64,000 nucleotides of DNA from Jannaschia sp. S6380 (GCF_023015695.1 NZ_JALKAS010000002.1:1-64000), one strand, 5' to 3'; numbered from the stretch's first letter, positions 35,791-45,859 are shown. The notes: a model not told the origin generated them from the letters alone. Made by a program: numbers and translations.

Positions 35791-36441
35791 ATGTCGAGAG
35801 CCGCCGAAATCGCACAGGATATCGAGCGTCGCATCATCGCCGGCGACATTCCCGAGGGAGAGCGGCTCGACGAGGGCCGTATCGCCGCGCGTTTCGACGT
35901 CTCACGGACCCCGGTGCGCGAGGCGCTGCGGATCCTGGTGGCGGGCGGGATGGTCGAACATCTGCCCCGGCGCGGCGTCTTCGTGCGCCAGCCCGATGTG
36001 GCGGACCTCCTCGACATGTTCGAGACGATGGCGGAGTGGGAAGCCGTCGCCGGACGGCTGGCGGCGACCCGCATGGACGCCGCCGACATCGCCCGCCTGC
36101 AGGAGGCGAACGCGCGCTGCGCCGCGGCGGTCGAGGCGGGCGACACCGACCGCTACTACGACGAGAACGCCGTCTTCCATGCCATCATCTATGCGGGGAC
36201 GGGCAACGTCTTCTTGGAGCAGGAGCTGCGCCGCCTGCACGACCGGTTGCGCCCGTATCGTCGCGCGCAGCTGCGCCAGCGGGGCCGCATGGCGCAATCG
36301 CTGGCCGAGCATCGGGCGATCACCCGATGTCTGCGCGAGGGCGATGCCGACGGGGCCGCGGATGCCTTGCGCGACCACGTCGCCGTCCAGGGCGTGCGGA
36401 TCCAGGGGATGCTGCGCCCGCTGCGGGATCGCGCGTCCTGA
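35791..36441 (+). CDS. matR: GntR-family (FCD) transcriptional regulator of the mat operon (MatR-like)
   Basis: The 216-residue protein has an N-terminal winged helix-turn-helix (IAARFDVSRTPVREALRIL, about residues 30-50) and an FCD effector domain with metal-ligand positions DENAVFHAII, AEHRAI and LRDHVAVQG. GAGG is 8 bases upstream of ATG 35791. Divergent transcription from matP and the palindrome in between imply it represses both until malonate or malonyl-CoA binds. The symbol follows rhizobial usage. Confidence 0.8.
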   Translation: MSRAAEIAQDIERRIIAGDIPEGERLDEGRIAARFDVSRTPVREALRILVAGGMVEHLPRRGVFVRQPDVADLLDMFETMAEWEAVAGRLAATRMDAADIARLQEANARCAAAVEAGDTDRYYDENAVFHAIIYAGTGNVFLEQELRRLHDRLRPYRRAQLRQRGRMAQSLAEHRAITRCLREGDADGAADALRDHVAVQGVRIQGMLRPLRDRAS

Positions 36442-36469
36442 ACCGATCCCCCGAGCGCCCCCGTCACGG

Positions 36470-36498
36470 TTGCAATCAGAACGCTCCTACGCTAGCGT
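36470..36498 (+). promoter_or_regulatory. Probable promoter of the second TRAP/acyl-CoA operon
   Basis: TTGCAA (36470-36475) and TAGCGT (36493-36498) are 17 bases apart in the gap before the second DctP gene. The -10 ends where the first palindromic operator begins, which places bound repressor on the start region. Confidence 0.5.
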
Positions 36499-36532
36499 TT
36501 CGCATTACGGAATACAATTCCGCATAGCGGAA
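36498..36532. promoter_or_regulatory. Two tandem palindromic operators, probable IclR-type sites
   Basis: TTCCGCATAGCGGAA (36518-36532) is a perfect 6-3-6 palindrome. TTTCGCATTACGGAA (36498-36512) is a near copy with two mismatches, and the centres are 20 bases apart, two helical turns. Between them CGGAATACAATTCCG (36508-36522) is also palindromic. The spacing suits a tetrameric IclR-family regulator; one is encoded in the same operon at 39506. Confidence 0.7.
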
Positions 36533-36549
36533 CTCTGGGAGGAGATTTC

Positions 36550-37587
36550 ATGAAACGCCTGTTGACCACGGCCGCATTCTGCGTGGCCGCCGCTGCCGCA
36601 TCGGCACAGACGACGCTGATCCTGGGCGAGGCGGGGCCGAATCGCGGCGCCCGCGCCGAGGCGCTGCAAAGCTTCGTCGACGATGTCGAGGCCCGCACGG
36701 ATGGCGAGGTCGCGATCGACGTCCAATGGGGCGGCGCGCTGTTCAAGGCCAACGCCGCCGCCGGTTCCATTGCCGACGGCGTCGCCGATCTGGGCACCAT
36801 CGTCGGTGTCTATTTCCCGCAGGAGATGGTGGGCTACGGCATCGCCGATCTGCCGCTGCGCAACGCCGATGCTTGGGTCGGCATGCGTGCGACCGACGAC
36901 CTGATGCGCAATTCGGACGCGATCCAGGCCAGCCTCGCCGATCAGAACCTCGTCTATCTGGGCACCTTCACCACGTCGGCCGTCAATATCGGCTGCAAGG
37001 ACGCCGCCATCCGCAGCACCGACGACATCGAGGGGCTGAAGGTCCGGGGCGTCGGCGCCTATGGCGACACGTTCAAGGATTTCGGCGCCAACATGGTGCC
37101 GATGTCGATCTACGACGCCTATCAGGGTCTCGACACCGGTCTTCTGGATTGCAGCCAGGGCTATTCCTACGCCGTGGCCGCGCTCAAGCAGCAGGAGGTG
37201 ATCACTTCCTACACGCTCCTCGATTGGGGTCAGGTCGGCGCGCTCGGCATCTTCATGAACAAGGACAGCTACGACGCCCTGTCGCCCGACGTTCAGACCG
37301 CGCTGGGCGAGGCCGGCGTGGCGATGGCCGACAAGCTGGGCGAGCTGATCACCGCCGACAACGAGGCCGCGATCCAGACCATGAAGGACGCCGGCGTCGA
37401 GGTGATCGAACTGGACGCCGCCGAGCGCGACAAGATGGTCGAGCAGGGCGCGCAATATGTCGACGCCTGGGTCGAGCAGGCCGGGATGGCCGGTCTCGAC
37501 GGTGCGGCGCTGCTTGAGGAGTATCGCGGGCTGCTGGACAAATATGCCCAGGAACGGGACGACCAGGGCTATCCCTGGACGCGTTGA
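36550..37587 (+). CDS. TRAP transporter substrate-binding protein, DctP type
   Basis: The 345-residue protein has a signal peptide (RLLTTAAFCVAAAAASA) and a DctP fold: FKANAAAGSIADGVADLGTI, LKVRGVGAYGDTFKDFGANM with the conserved arginine near residue 163, and GIFMNKDSYDALSPDVQ. It belongs to a different subgroup from MatP. GGGAGGAG precedes ATG 36550. A cysteine pair (GCKDAA, LDCSQG) may be structural. The ligand is likely a dicarboxylate or related acid given the downstream genes. Confidence 0.88.
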   Translation: MKRLLTTAAFCVAAAAASAQTTLILGEAGPNRGARAEALQSFVDDVEARTDGEVAIDVQWGGALFKANAAAGSIADGVADLGTIVGVYFPQEMVGYGIADLPLRNADAWVGMRATDDLMRNSDAIQASLADQNLVYLGTFTTSAVNIGCKDAAIRSTDDIEGLKVRGVGAYGDTFKDFGANMVPMSIYDAYQGLDTGLLDCSQGYSYAVAALKQQEVITSYTLLDWGQVGALGIFMNKDSYDALSPDVQTALGEAGVAMADKLGELITADNEAAIQTMKDAGVEVIELDAAERDKMVEQGAQYVDAWVEQAGMAGLDGAALLEEYRGLLDKYAQERDDQGYPWTR

Positions 37588-37594
37588 CCGCCGT

Positions 37595-37616
37595 GGGGTG
37601 CCCGGTCGGGCGCCCC
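37595..37616 (+). other. GC-rich hairpin between the second dctP and dctQ genes
   Basis: GGGGTGCCC and GGGCGCCCC pair over nine bases (one G-T wobble) around a GGTC loop, in the 54-base gap after the dctP stop. Position and gap size mirror the hairpin in the mat operon. It probably adjusts the ratio of binding protein to permease. Confidence 0.72.
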
Positions 37617-37641
37617 GATACCCCCTGATCGGAGCCTGTGC

Positions 37642-38169
37642 ATGCTGCATCGGATCGAACGGCTTCTGCTCGACCTGGCGGTGATCGCGATCATCGGCCT
37701 GTGCGTGCTGATCACCGCGACGGTGGTCCTGCGCGCGACGGTCAATGGCGGCATCCCCGACACGACCGTCATGGTGGCCGAACTGATGGTCGCGGCCATC
37801 GTCCTGCCGCTGGCCGCCGCGACGACCGCGCGCGCGCACATCGTGGTGGAGTTCCTGTCCAAGATGATGGCGCGCCGCGTGCAGGACTGGCTGATCGTCG
37901 GCGGCACCCTGTTCGGCGTCGCGGCCCTGTCGCCGCTGATCTATGCGGGCTTCCACGAAGCGACGAGCACGCTGGCGTCGGGGACGTTCTTCTTCGGCGA
38001 GCTGGGCCTGCCGAAATGGCCGGGCCGGGTGGTATTCCTGATCGGGATAGCCTTCTGCTGGCTGCGCCTTCTGCTGATGGCGATCGGCGACATCCGCACG
38101 ATCCGCGCGTGCGGCCATATCGACCCCGAAGGTTCCGGCACCGACGACCTCCTGGCGGAGCGCGACTGA
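37642..38169 (+). CDS. TRAP transporter small permease, DctQ type
   Basis: The 175-residue protein has four hydrophobic segments and the DctQ pattern MVAELMVAAIVLPLAAATTARAHIVVEFL in its second to third helix region. It follows dctP after a hairpin-containing gap and overlaps the large permease start by one base (TGATG). The two permeases form the membrane part of the importer. Confidence 0.88.
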   Translation: MLHRIERLLLDLAVIAIIGLCVLITATVVLRATVNGGIPDTTVMVAELMVAAIVLPLAAATTARAHIVVEFLSKMMARRVQDWLIVGGTLFGVAALSPLIYAGFHEATSTLASGTFFFGELGLPKWPGRVVFLIGIAFCWLRLLLMAIGDIRTIRACGHIDPEGSGTDDLLAERD

Positions 38170-39506
38170 TGGACGGCACCCTCGTCGGCATCGTGGCCTT
38201 CGCGGCCGTCATCGGCCTGCTGGCGATCCGCGTGCCCATCGCCTTCGCGCTGGCCGGGGTGGCCAGCGTCGGCAGTTTCGTCATGTTCGCCTTCCGCACC
38301 GGCGACTTCGCCCCCGCCCGCGCGATCCGGCCGACGACGTCGATGGTATTCTCGAACTCGTTCGACCTGATCCATTCCTACGACCTGTCGATGATCCCGC
38401 TCTTCGTGGCTCTGGGCCACATCGCCTATCGCGCGGACATCACCACCAAGATCTACCACGCCGCCCGCGTCTGGCTGGCGCGCGTCCCCGGCGGGGTGGC
38501 GATGGCCAGCGTCGTGGGCTGCGGCGGGTTCTCGGCGATCACCGGATCGTCCATCGCCTGCGCGTCGACCATGGGGCGCATCTGCTCGCCCGAGATGCTG
38601 CGCATGGGCTATGACAAGCGCCTCGCCACGGCGAGCGTCGCGGCCGGCGGCACGCTGGGCTCGCTCATTCCGCCATCGGTCCTGTTCATCATCTACGGCA
38701 TCTTCACCGAGACCTCGATCTCGGCGCTGTTCCTCGCCGGCATCCTGCCGGGGCTGCTATCGCTTCTAGGCTTCATCCTCGTCATCGGGGTCTGGGTCTG
38801 GCGCGACCCGTCCGCCGCGCCGGCCTTCACCGGCACGATCACGCTGGGCGACAAGGGCCGCGCCGCGCTCGACGCCTGGCCGGCGGTCGCGCTGTTCGTC
38901 GTCATCGTTGGCGGCATCTACGGCGGCTATTTCACCGCGACCGAGGCGGCGGCGGTCTGCGTGTCGGCCGCGATCCTGATCGGCTTCGCGCAGCGCAAGC
39001 TGACCTTCCGGTCGCTGTGGGAGGCGCTGCGGGAGACCGCCGTGCAGACCGCCAGCATCTTCCTGATCGCGGCCGCGGCCAAGATCTTCGTGGCGTTCAT
39101 CGCGCTGACCGGCGTGGCGCCCGACATCGTGGGCGCGGTCACCGACGCGCAGCTCTCGCCGGTGGTCCTGCTGATCGCCATCGCGGCGATCTACCTGCTG
39201 CTGGGCATGTTCCTCGACCCGATCGGGATCATGGTCCTGACGCTGCCCCTGATGATACCGCTGGTCGAGACCTACGGCTTCGACCTGATCTGGTTCGGCG
39301 TCGTCGTCATCAAACTGCTGGAGATCGGGCTGATCACGCCGCCCGTCGGCCTGAACGTCTTCGTCATCGCCAACGTGGTCGGGCGCGACGTGCCGATCGA
39401 CCGCATCTTCGCGGGCATCCTGCGCTTCCTGACGGTGGATGTGCTGGTCCTGATCCTGATCATGGCCTTCCCGATCATCTCGCTCCTCATTCCGGGGTCG
39501 ATGTGA
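38169..39506 (+). CDS. TRAP transporter large permease, DctM type
   Basis: The 445-residue protein has about twelve helices with the DctM hallmarks GFSAITGSSIACASTMGRI, AAGGTLGSLIPPSVLFIIYG, FLDPIGIMVLTLPLMIP and EIGLITPPVGLNVFVIA. It starts inside the dctQ stop and its own stop overlaps the IclR gene start (TGATG), so transporter and regulator are translationally linked. Confidence 0.92.
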   Translation: MDGTLVGIVAFAAVIGLLAIRVPIAFALAGVASVGSFVMFAFRTGDFAPARAIRPTTSMVFSNSFDLIHSYDLSMIPLFVALGHIAYRADITTKIYHAARVWLARVPGGVAMASVVGCGGFSAITGSSIACASTMGRICSPEMLRMGYDKRLATASVAAGGTLGSLIPPSVLFIIYGIFTETSISALFLAGILPGLLSLLGFILVIGVWVWRDPSAAPAFTGTITLGDKGRAALDAWPAVALFVVIVGGIYGGYFTATEAAAVCVSAAILIGFAQRKLTFRSLWEALRETAVQTASIFLIAAAAKIFVAFIALTGVAPDIVGAVTDAQLSPVVLLIAIAAIYLLLGMFLDPIGIMVLTLPLMIPLVETYGFDLIWFGVVVIKLLEIGLITPPVGLNVFVIANVVGRDVPIDRIFAGILRFLTVDVLVLILIMAFPIISLLIPGSM

Positions 39507-40315
39507 TGGACGGCGCGGGCGAGACCGACCGCCGCTTCGCCACCACGCTGGCCCGCGGGCTATCCGTGCTGCGCGCGTTCCGGGCCTCCGACGACGGGCT
39601 GGGCAATGCCGAGATCTCCGAACGCACGGGCCTGCCGAAATCGACCGTTTCGCGGCTGACCTTCACGCTGTCGAGCCTGGGCTACCTGACCCATGCGGGG
39701 CGGCATGACCGCTATCGGCCCGGTCCGGCGCTTCTGGTCCTGGGCAACCTCGCGGCGGCATCCATCTCCTTCGTCGATCTGTCGGGTCCGCTGATGCAGC
39801 GGCTGGCCGACGAGACGCGGACGCTCGCGCTCCTGCTGGTGCGGGATGGCGGCAAGATGCTGATCGTCAAGACCTGGCGGCCGCGCACGGTCGCATCGCT
39901 CTGGCTCGAGGTGGGGCACAGGCTGCCGATCAAGGGAACGTCCTCGGGACACACGCTGTTGGCCGCATTGCCGCCCGGTCAGGTCGCGCCCGCGGTCGAG
40001 GCCGCGCGCGGCGATCGGGATCTGACCGACGCGAGCGCCGCCGAGATCCGCCGCGATGCGGGCGCGCAGCTGATGACGCAGGGCCATGTCATCGCCGACC
40101 CGGCGGAGTATTTCGCGCGTGACATCCACGCCGTCGCGGTGCCCTTCCACCCGCGCGAGTTGAGCGAGCCGGTGGTCTTCACCTGCGGCGCGATGCCCGA
40201 CGTCCTGTCGGTGGCGCGGATGCGACAGGAGGTCGGCCCCCGTCTGCGCGACACGGTGGGCGAGTTGGAACGCATCATGGGCCAGGGTGCGCAGACCGCG
40301 CGCGGCACAGGTTGA
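39506..40315 (+). CDS. IclR-family transcriptional regulator
   Basis: The 269-residue protein has an N-terminal winged helix-turn-helix (NAEISERTGLPKSTVSRLTF, about residues 35-55) and the IclR effector domain with PIKGTSSGHTLLAAL and DIHAVAVPF. It lies between the TRAP genes and the acyl-CoA genes in one operon. Its most likely target is the tandem palindrome at 36498-36532 upstream of the whole unit, giving autoregulation together with its pathway. The inducer is probably the imported acid or its CoA ester. Confidence 0.88.
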   Translation: MDGAGETDRRFATTLARGLSVLRAFRASDDGLGNAEISERTGLPKSTVSRLTFTLSSLGYLTHAGRHDRYRPGPALLVLGNLAAASISFVDLSGPLMQRLADETRTLALLLVRDGGKMLIVKTWRPRTVASLWLEVGHRLPIKGTSSGHTLLAALPPGQVAPAVEAARGDRDLTDASAAEIRRDAGAQLMTQGHVIADPAEYFARDIHAVAVPFHPRELSEPVVFTCGAMPDVLSVARMRQEVGPRLRDTVGELERIMGQGAQTARGTG

Positions 40316-40326
40316 GAGGAGTGGAG

Positions 40327-42393
40327 ATGGACCCCGTTCGATACGATGTTCAGGACCGCATCGCCGTGATCACGGTCGCGAACCCGCCGGTCAACGCCCT
40401 GTCGCATGCCGTCCGCGCGGGCCTCTGGGACGCGATGGCCCGGTTCGGGGACGACGACGCGGCCGATATCGCGGTGATCCTGGGCGACGGGCGGCTGTTT
40501 ATCGGCGGCGCCGACATTTCGGAGTTCGGCAAGCCGCCGGTCGATCCCTGGCTGCCCGAGGTCGTGAACCGGATCGAGGCCTGCGCCAAGCCCGTCGTCG
40601 CCGCGATCCACGGCACCGCCCTGGGTGGCGGGCTGGAGGTGGCGCTGGGCTGTCACTACCGTCTGGCGGTGCCCGGGACGAAGCTGGGCCTGCCCGAAGT
40701 ATCGCTGGGTATCCTGCCGGGCGCGGGGGGCACGCAACGGACGCCGCGCCTGGTCGGGCTTGCGGCGGCGGCGAAGATGATCACCGGCGGCGTACCTGTT
40801 TCGGCCGAGACGGCGCTGGAGATGGGACTGATCGACCGGTTGGGCGAGGGCGACGTGCGCGCGGCTGGGCGGGCCTATGCGGAGGACCTGCTGGCGCAGG
40901 GGGCCGGGCCGCGACCCACCGGCGCGCGCGACGTGGCGGGGGCTGACCTGTCGGACTTGCGCGCCGATCTGGAGCGCAAGGCGCGCGGTCAGGTCGCGCC
41001 GCTGACGGCGCTCGACGCGGTCGAGGCGGCGGCCCGTCTGCCGTTCGAGGAGGGGCTGGCTGAGGAGCGCCGCCTGTTCCGCCACCTGATGGACACCCCG
41101 CAGCGCGCGGGCCTGATCCATGCCTTTTTCGCCGAACGCGCCGTGTCCAAGCTGCCCGGGATCGCGGATGTCGCCCCGCGCGACGTCGCCGATGTCGCCG
41201 TGATCGGCGGCGGCACGATGGGGTCCGGCATCGCCACCTCGGCGCTGCTGGCCGGTCTGCGCGTGACGCTGGTCGAACGCGACGGTGATGCGGCCGAAAA
41301 GGCCCGCGCGACGGTGGCGAAGAACCTCGACACCGCCGAGACGCGCGGCAAGCTGGACGCCGCATCCCGCGCCGCGATGTCATTCGACGCGGTGACGGAT
41401 TATGCCGCGCTGTCGGATGCCGACCTCGCCATCGAGGCCGTGTTCGAGAGCATGGAGGTCAAGCGCGAGGTGTTCGGCCGCCTCGACGCCGTGATGAAGC
41501 CGGGCGCGATCCTCGCCACCAACACGTCCTATCTGGACGTCGACACGATCGCCGCCGCCACCTCGCGGCCCGCGGACGTGATCGGGCTGCACTTCTTCTC
41601 GCCCGCCCATATCATGAAGCTGCTGGAGGTGGTCGTGGCCGACGCCACCGCGCCGGAGGTCATCGCGACCGCCTTCGCCCTGGCGAAACGTATGGGCAAG
41701 ATCGCCGTGCGCGCGGGTGTTTGCGACGGGTTCATCGGCAACCGCATCCTGTCGCACTATCGCACCGCCGCCGATCACATGGTCCTGGACGGCGCCAGCC
41801 CGTATCAGATCGACCGCGCGATCCGCGGCTTCGGTTTCGCCATGGGCCCCTACCAGGTGTCCGACCTGGCCGGGCTCGACATCGGCTACGCCACGCGACA
41901 GCGCAAGGCGGCCGACGCGCATCCGCGCGATCGGGTGCCGACCTTTGCAGACGCGCTCTATCACGCGGGCCGGCTGGGGCAGAAATCAGGGGCGGGGTAC
42001 TACGACTATTCCGAGGACCGGAAGGGTCGCGAGGACCCGGAGGCCGCGCGCCTGATCGCCGAGGCCCGTACCGGCGAACGGAGTTTCACCGACGCGGAGA
42101 TCGTCCGCCGCTACATGGCTGCCATGATCAACGAGGCCGCGCGCGTGGTCGAGGACGGCATCGCCGCGCGGCCCCTGGATGTCGATGTCGTGTTCCTGCA
42201 CGGCTACGGCTTTCCACGCCACCGGGGCGGGCCGATGCACTGGGCCGATGCGCAGGGCCTCGACCGGATCCTGGCCGATATCCGCGCCTTCGCCGAGGAC
42301 GACGATCATTTCTGGCGCCCCGCGCCGCTGCTGGAACGTCTGGTCGCCGAGGGCGCCGATTTCGCCAGCCTGAACCGAAAGGCCGACACATGA
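40327..42393 (+). CDS. Enoyl-CoA hydratase / 3-hydroxyacyl-CoA dehydrogenase fusion (PimF/FadJ-like)
   Basis: The 688-residue protein has an N-terminal crotonase domain ([18 protein letters not shown] near 100, [16 protein letters not shown] near 130), then the NAD-binding [14 protein letters not shown] near 297 and [14 protein letters not shown] in the dehydrogenase, and two C-terminal dehydrogenase domains. It performs hydration and oxidation of the beta-oxidation spiral. GAGAGGAG precedes ATG 40327. It is followed within the operon by thiolase, matching PimF-PimB of the Rhodopseudomonas pimelate operon. Confidence 0.9.
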   Translation: MDPVRYDVQDRIAVITVANPPVNALSHAVRAGLWDAMARFGDDDAADIAVILGDGRLFIGGADISEFGKPPVDPWLPEVVNRIEACAKPVVAAIHGTALGGGLEVALGCHYRLAVPGTKLGLPEVSLGILPGAGGTQRTPRLVGLAAAAKMITGGVPVSAETALEMGLIDRLGEGDVRAAGRAYAEDLLAQGAGPRPTGARDVAGADLSDLRADLERKARGQVAPLTALDAVEAAARLPFEEGLAEERRLFRHLMDTPQRAGLIHAFFAERAVSKLPGIADVAPRDVADVAVIGGGTMGSGIATSALLAGLRVTLVERDGDAAEKARATVAKNLDTAETRGKLDAASRAAMSFDAVTDYAALSDADLAIEAVFESMEVKREVFGRLDAVMKPGAILATNTSYLDVDTIAAATSRPADVIGLHFFSPAHIMKLLEVVVADATAPEVIATAFALAKRMGKIAVRAGVCDGFIGNRILSHYRTAADHMVLDGASPYQIDRAIRGFGFAMGPYQVSDLAGLDIGYATRQRKAADAHPRDRVPTFADALYHAGRLGQKSGAGYYDYSEDRKGREDPEAARLIAEARTGERSFTDAEIVRRYMAAMINEAARVVEDGIAARPLDVDVVFLHGYGFPRHRGGPMHWADAQGLDRILADIRAFAEDDDHFWRPAPLLERLVAEGADFASLNRKADT

Positions 42394-43565
42394 AGAATGC
42401 CGTCATCGTCTCGACCGCCCGCACGCCCATCGGCAAGGCCGGACGCGGATCGTTCAACGCCACGCATGGCGCCGTGATGGGGGGCCATGTTGCGGCCGCG
42501 GCGGTGACGCGCGCGGGTATCGACCCCGACCTGATCGAGGACAGCATCTGGGGCTGCGGCTACCCGGAATACGTCACCGGCGGGAACATCGCGCGCCAGA
42601 TCGTGATCCGCGCGGGCCTGCCCGACAGCATCGCGGGTGCCACGGTGAACCGTTTCTGCGCCAGCGGGCTGCAGGCGGTGGCCATGGGCGGGCACATGAT
42701 CGCGGTCGAGGGCGCGAAGGCGGTGCTGGTCGGCGGCGTCGAGAGCATCAGTCTGGTCCAGCCACCCGTTCGCCATTCGCGCGAGGACAGGCTGGAGGCG
42801 AACCGCCCCGACCTCTACCTGCCGATGATCGAGACGGCGGATATCGTCGCCGCTCGCTATGGCATCGGGCGCGAGGCGCAAGACGAGCTGGGTCTACAGA
42901 GCCAGCAACGCACCGCCGCCGCACAGGAGGCCGGACGCTTCGACGCCGAGATCGTGCCGATCACCGTCACGATGGACGTCAAGGACAAGGAGATCGGCGC
43001 CGTCAGCCAGCGCGAGGTCACCGTTTCGCGTGACGAGTGCAACCGACCGTCGACCACGCTGGAGGGCCTGCGAAAGCTGCAACCGGTGCGCGGCAAGGAT
43101 CAGTTCATCACCGCCGGCAACGCCTCGCAGCTTTCCGACGGGGCGGCCGCGCTCGTGATGATGGAGGCGGGCGAAGCCGAGCGGCAGGGGCTGGAGCCGT
43201 TGGGCGCGTTCAAGGGCTTCGCCGTCGCCGGATGCCACCCCGACGAGATGGGGATCGGGCCGGTCTTCGCGGTGCCGCGCCTTCTGGAGCGGCATGGGCT
43301 GACGGTCGGCGATATCGACCTGTGGGAGCTGAACGAGGCCTTCGCGAGCCAGGCGCTCTATTGTCGCGATGAACTCGGGATCGACAACGCCATATGCAAT
43401 GTCGATGGCGGGTCGATCGCCGTGGGCCACCCGTTCGGCATGACCGGCGCGCGCATGACCGGCCACCTCCTCCACGAGGGGCGGCGGCGCGGCGCGAAGC
43501 TGGGCGTCGTGACGATGTGCATCGGCGGCGGCCAGGGGGCCGCGGGCCTGTTCGAGATCTTCTGA
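42390..43565 (+). CDS. Acetyl-CoA acyltransferase (thiolase)
   Basis: The 391-residue thiolase has the acylated cysteine in [14 protein letters not shown] near residue 90, NEAFASQAL, the histidine in [17 protein letters not shown] near 350 and the second cysteine in [14 protein letters not shown] near 380. It cleaves 3-ketoacyl-CoA, the last beta-oxidation step. ATG 42390 overlaps the upstream stop. GHPFG in place of the commoner GHPIG may reflect an unusual acyl chain. It is the PimB equivalent if the operon degrades pimelate. Confidence 0.92.
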   Translation: MKNAVIVSTARTPIGKAGRGSFNATHGAVMGGHVAAAAVTRAGIDPDLIEDSIWGCGYPEYVTGGNIARQIVIRAGLPDSIAGATVNRFCASGLQAVAMGGHMIAVEGAKAVLVGGVESISLVQPPVRHSREDRLEANRPDLYLPMIETADIVAARYGIGREAQDELGLQSQQRTAAAQEAGRFDAEIVPITVTMDVKDKEIGAVSQREVTVSRDECNRPSTTLEGLRKLQPVRGKDQFITAGNASQLSDGAAALVMMEAGEAERQGLEPLGAFKGFAVAGCHPDEMGIGPVFAVPRLLERHGLTVGDIDLWELNEAFASQALYCRDELGIDNAICNVDGGSIAVGHPFGMTGARMTGHLLHEGRRRGAKLGVVTMCIGGGQGAAGLFEIF

Positions 43566-43577
43566 AGGGATGGCGCG

Positions 43578-44771
43578 ATGAACCTCGACTATACCGACGA
43601 CCAGAAGGCGTTCCGCGACGAGGTCCGCCGGTTCCTGAAGGACAACCTGCCCGAGCGTTTGACCGAAAGGGGGCGGGCCGGTCGCGCCCTTGCGAAGGCC
43701 GATCACGAGGAATGGCACGCCATCCTGAACGCGAAGGGCTGGCTGGCCGGCAACTGGCCCAAGCAATTCGGGGGCGCCGGTTGGAACGCGGTGCAGCGCC
43801 ACATCTTCGAGGACGAGACCACGAAGGTCGGCGCGCCCCGCATCGTGCCCTTCGGCATCGCCATGCTGGGCCCCGTGCTGCAGAAGTTCGGGTCCAAGGC
43901 GCAGCAGGATCACTACCTTCCACGCATCCTGAACGGCGACGACTGGTGGTGCCAGGGCTACTCCGAACCCGGCGCCGGGTCCGACCTGGCCAGCCTGCGG
44001 ACCGAGGCCGTGCGCGACGGCGACCATTACGTCGTCAACGGTCAGAAGACATGGACGACGCTGGGCCAGTACGCGAACAAGATCTTCTGCCTCGTGCGCA
44101 CGTCCAGGGCGGGCAAGCCGCAGGAGGGGATCAGCTTCCTTCTGATCGACATGGACAGTCCCGGCGTCGAGGTGCGACCCATCGTCCTTCTGGATGGCGG
44201 CGCCGAGGTGAACGAGGTCTGGTTCTCGGACGTGCGCGTGCCCGCCCGGAACCTGGTGGGCGAGGAGAACAAGGGCTGGACCTACGCCAAGTACCTGCTG
44301 ACGCATGAGCGGACGAACATCGCCGGTGTGGGCTTCGCCAATGCGGGCCTCGAAAACCTGAAGCGGATCGCGCGGGCCGAGCAGGATGGCGGCCGCCCGC
44401 TGATCGAGAACCCGCATTTCGCTGCCCGAATAGCCCGGTTGGAGATCGACCTGATGGCGATGGCCACGACTAACCTACGCGTCGTCTCGGCCGCCGCGGC
44501 GGGGCAGGCGCCGGGCGCGGAATCGTCGATGCTGAAGGTCAAGGGCACCGTCATCCGGCAGGAGATCAACGCGCTGGCCCGCATCGCCGCGGGACCCTAC
44601 GCGATGCCGTTCCAGTCCGAGGCGGTCGAGGGCGCGAACGAGGGCCCCGTCGGCCCCGAACATCTGCGTCCCGTGACGGGGCAGTACCTGAACAACCGCA
44701 AGCTCTCGATCTATGGCGGCTCGAACGAGGTGCAGAAGACCATCATCGCCAAGGCCATCCTGGAGCTGTGA
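43578..44771 (+). CDS. Acyl-CoA dehydrogenase, large-subunit type (PimC-like)
   Basis: The 397-residue flavoprotein has the acyl-CoA dehydrogenase core WWCQGYSEPGAGSDLASLRT near residue 125, NGQKTWTTLGQYANKIFCLV, and a C-terminal YGGSNEVQKTIIAKAIL. It is directly followed by a second, shorter dehydrogenase, as in heteromeric pairs such as PimC/PimD. GAAGGGA precedes ATG 43578. Dicarboxylyl-CoA use is inferred from context. Confidence 0.87.
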   Translation: MNLDYTDDQKAFRDEVRRFLKDNLPERLTERGRAGRALAKADHEEWHAILNAKGWLAGNWPKQFGGAGWNAVQRHIFEDETTKVGAPRIVPFGIAMLGPVLQKFGSKAQQDHYLPRILNGDDWWCQGYSEPGAGSDLASLRTEAVRDGDHYVVNGQKTWTTLGQYANKIFCLVRTSRAGKPQEGISFLLIDMDSPGVEVRPIVLLDGGAEVNEVWFSDVRVPARNLVGEENKGWTYAKYLLTHERTNIAGVGFANAGLENLKRIARAEQDGGRPLIENPHFAARIARLEIDLMAMATTNLRVVSAAAAGQAPGAESSMLKVKGTVIRQEINALARIAAGPYAMPFQSEAVEGANEGPVGPEHLRPVTGQYLNNRKLSIYGGSNEVQKTIIAKAILEL

Positions 44772-44772
44772 C

Positions 44773-45858
44773 ATGAATTTCGAACTCAGCGACGAGAACC
44801 GGATGCTGCAGGACGGCCTGCGCCGCTACCTGTCGGATGCCTACGACCCCGCGACGCGGGCCGAGGCGGCGGAGGCGGGTTTCGCGCCCGAGGTCTGGTC
44901 CGGCTTGGCCGAGATGGGCGTGATCGGCGCGCTGTTCGCGGAAGAGCAGGGCGGCTTCGGCGGCGGCGGCTTCGACCTCGCCGTGGTGTTCGAGGAGTTG
45001 GGCCGCGCCGGGGCGGTCGATCCGCTGATCGATACCGGAGTGCTGGGCGGCGGTCTGCTGGTCGCTTTCGGCGCGGACATCGAGGACGTGATCGCGGGTG
45101 GTGCCCATCTGGCGCTCGCGCATGGCGAACCGGGGTCCCGCTATGTCCTGGCGCGGGTGGCGACGACGGCCGTGCGGGACGGCGATGGCTGGACCCTGTC
45201 GGGGCGCAAGTCGGTGGTCGTGAACGCGCCCGCCGCAAGGGAGGTGCTGGTGACGGCGCGCCTGTCGGGCGACACCGCCGATCGCACCGGCATCGCCCTG
45301 TTCCGCGTCGCCGCCGATGCGCTGTCGCTCAGGCCCTATCCGCTGGTCGGTGGGGGCATGGCGTCGGAAATCGACCTCGACGGCACGCCCGCCACGTTGC
45401 TGGCCGAGGATGCGTTCGACGCGATCGCCGATGTTCACGCCCGCGCCACGCTCGCCATCTGCGCCGAAGCGCTCGGGCTGATGGAGGCGATCCGCGCACT
45501 GACCGTCGACTACCTGCGCACCCGCAAGCAGTTCGGGCAGCCCATCGGCAAGTTCCAGGTCCTGCAGCACCGCATGGCCGAGATGCTGATCGAGATCGAG
45601 CAGGCCCGGTCCGCCGTCATCAACCTGGCCGGCCATATCGACAAGCCAGACCGCGACCGTCACGTCGCCGCGACCAAGAACCTGATCGGAAACGTCGCCC
45701 GCCTGGTGGTCGAGGAGTCGATCCAGATGCATGGCGGCATCGGCATGACCGAGGAATACGGGCTGGCCCATCTCGCCCGCCGCCTGACGATGGTCGACCA
45801 TCGCTTCGGCGACGCGCTGCACCACCTCGACCGGTTCATCGAACTGTCGGCGGTCTGA
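44773..45858 (+). CDS. Acyl-CoA dehydrogenase, small-subunit type (PimD-like)
   Basis: The 361-residue protein has the helical acyl-CoA dehydrogenase C-terminus with TRKQFGQPIGKFQVLQHRMA near 260 and QMHGGIGMTEEYGLAHLARR near 325, but a divergent middle domain. It starts one base after the preceding dehydrogenase stop. Together they are likely a heteromer with one active flavin pocket per pair, as known for some steroid- and dicarboxylate-degrading enzymes. Confidence 0.85.
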   Translation: MNFELSDENRMLQDGLRRYLSDAYDPATRAEAAEAGFAPEVWSGLAEMGVIGALFAEEQGGFGGGGFDLAVVFEELGRAGAVDPLIDTGVLGGGLLVAFGADIEDVIAGGAHLALAHGEPGSRYVLARVATTAVRDGDGWTLSGRKSVVVNAPAAREVLVTARLSGDTADRTGIALFRVAADALSLRPYPLVGGGMASEIDLDGTPATLLAEDAFDAIADVHARATLAICAEALGLMEAIRALTVDYLRTRKQFGQPIGKFQVLQHRMAEMLIEIEQARSAVINLAGHIDKPDRDRHVAATKNLIGNVARLVVEESIQMHGGIGMTEEYGLAHLARRLTMVDHRFGDALHHLDRFIELSAV

Positions 45859-45859
45859 C

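Noticed and set aside
42894-44417. Minus-strand open frame of 507 codons opposite thiolase and acyl-CoA dehydrogenase
   Set aside because: No motif, and both sense genes carry complete catalytic sites.
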